The translations under genes were made by a program, and so were the position numbers. 15,900 nucleotides of DNA, from contig JAEZEB010000036.1 of NCBI GenBank assembly GCA_023438115.1, positions 1-15,900 on the forward strand, in the 5' to 3' direction. This document shows positions 15,765-15,900 of the stretch, piece by piece (within the stretch, counting starts at the first letter, position 1; every line of letters begins with the position of its first letter). The notes under the pieces are model-generated. The model was not told the DNA's origin, did no database searches, and saw nothing but the letters and a program-made list of their open reading frames with translations. This stretch comes from Pseudomonadota bacterium (GTDB taxonomy: Bacteria; Pseudomonadota; Gammaproteobacteria; Burkholderiales; Burkholderiaceae_C).

Positions 15765-15783
15765 ACTCGGGGAAACCCCGAGT
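15765..15783. promoter_or_regulatory. perfect 19-bp palindrome in the htrA leader/promoter
   Basis: ACTCGGGGAAACCCCGAGT: 8-bp arms around AAA, 7 nt upstream of the start codon of the minus-strand protease gene. It overlaps the -10 candidate and is centred on the predicted transcription start, so it may be an operator. It could equally be a leader hairpin, or a terminator for the upstream minus-strand gene, though it lacks a T-tract. Confidence 0.5.
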
Positions 15784-15810
15784 GTATGCCGCCGCGGCAT
15801 CGCCGGTCAG
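15781..15810 (-). promoter_or_regulatory. candidate promoter for the htrA-like gene
   Basis: On the minus strand, CTGACC (complement of 15805-15810), 18-bp spacer and TACACT (complement of 15781-15786), each about 4 of 6 to the sigma70 consensus. The start would fall near 15774, inside the palindrome, giving a leader of ~17 nt. The -35 overlaps the stop codon of the upstream reading frame. Confidence 0.35.
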
Positions 15811-15899
15811 CGCGCGGCCGCGAATCTGGCCTGTTCCACGGGGATGGGCAGGCCGCCGGCCGGGTCGGCGATGGCGGCGCGCGAGCGCATGGTGCGGGC
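15807..15899 (-). CDS. 3' end of an unidentified gene (truncated by the window edge)
   Basis: On the minus strand a frame open from the window edge reads 30 residues, ending GGLPIPVEQARFAAAR, and stops at 15809-15807. Nearly every codon ends in G or C, as in the real genes around it; the exceptions are GAA and one rare AGA. Its stop is 49 nt before the htrA-like start in the same direction, so it could be the upstream operon partner. I do not recognise the family. The other strand gives no better frame in this stretch. Confidence 0.5.
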   Translation of the reverse strand, partial: ARTMRSRAAIADPAGGLPIPVEQARFAAAR

Positions 15900-15900
15900 G

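Overview
The window is a dense, high-GC block of bacterial chromosome with strong G/C preference at third codon positions. Its gene order (mlaC-mlaB, an ABC-2 exporter pair, ibaG/bolA, murA, the his genes, hinT, tatABC, an HtrA protease) is the arrangement I associate with Burkholderiales. The separate hisI and hisE genes, short-form HisG, monofunctional HisB and characteristic intergenic repeats suggest Comamonadaceae (Ramlibacter/Variovorax/Hydrogenophaga-like). That placement is from memory of the families and was not searched.

Layout. 1-696: the end of the Mla phospholipid-transport operon (5'-truncated mlaC, then mlaB). 756-2428: a YadG/YadH-type ABC-2 exporter, ATPase and permease overlapping by ATGA. 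2433-2669: ibaG (BolA family). 2815-4080: murA, the first committed step of peptidoglycan synthesis, with a copy of the same roughly 85-bp hairpin repeat on each side. 4196-12206: hisG, hisD, hisC, hisB, hisH, hisA, an unrelated AAA/RecF-like ATPase gene, hisF, hisI and hisE, all on the plus strand. 12226-12941: a small DUF4870-like membrane protein and the HIT hydrolase hinT. 13011-14567: tatA, tatB and tatC, encoding the twin-arginine translocase. 14576-15757 (minus strand): a membrane-anchored, single-PDZ HtrA/DegS-like protease convergent with tatC. 15807-15899 (minus strand): the 3' end of a probable further gene.

The his genes cover PRPP to histidine except two functions. Short HisG normally needs HisZ, and HisB here has no histidinol-phosphate phosphatase domain; both missing partners must lie elsewhere. 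Many genes are translationally coupled by ATGA or TTGA overlaps (yadG-yadH, hisG-hisD, hisC-hisB, hisB-hisH, the DUF4870 gene-hinT). Several starts use GTG (mlaB, the ATPase, tatB) or TTG (hisH).

The core genes are ordinary. The less expected features are: a four-unit, 20-nt-periodic inverted repeat in the hisD-hisC gap; paired hairpin repeats around murA; the ATPase gene inserted between hisA and hisF; sigma70 -10-like hexamers ending exactly 6 nt before the ATG of hisF and hisI, which is leaderless geometry; AT-rich, rare-codon patches inside hisC and hisH that look like internal promoters; and a perfect palindrome at the htrA start site. I saw no tRNA or rRNA gene, insertion sequence, CRISPR array, or clear undescribed multi-gene system.
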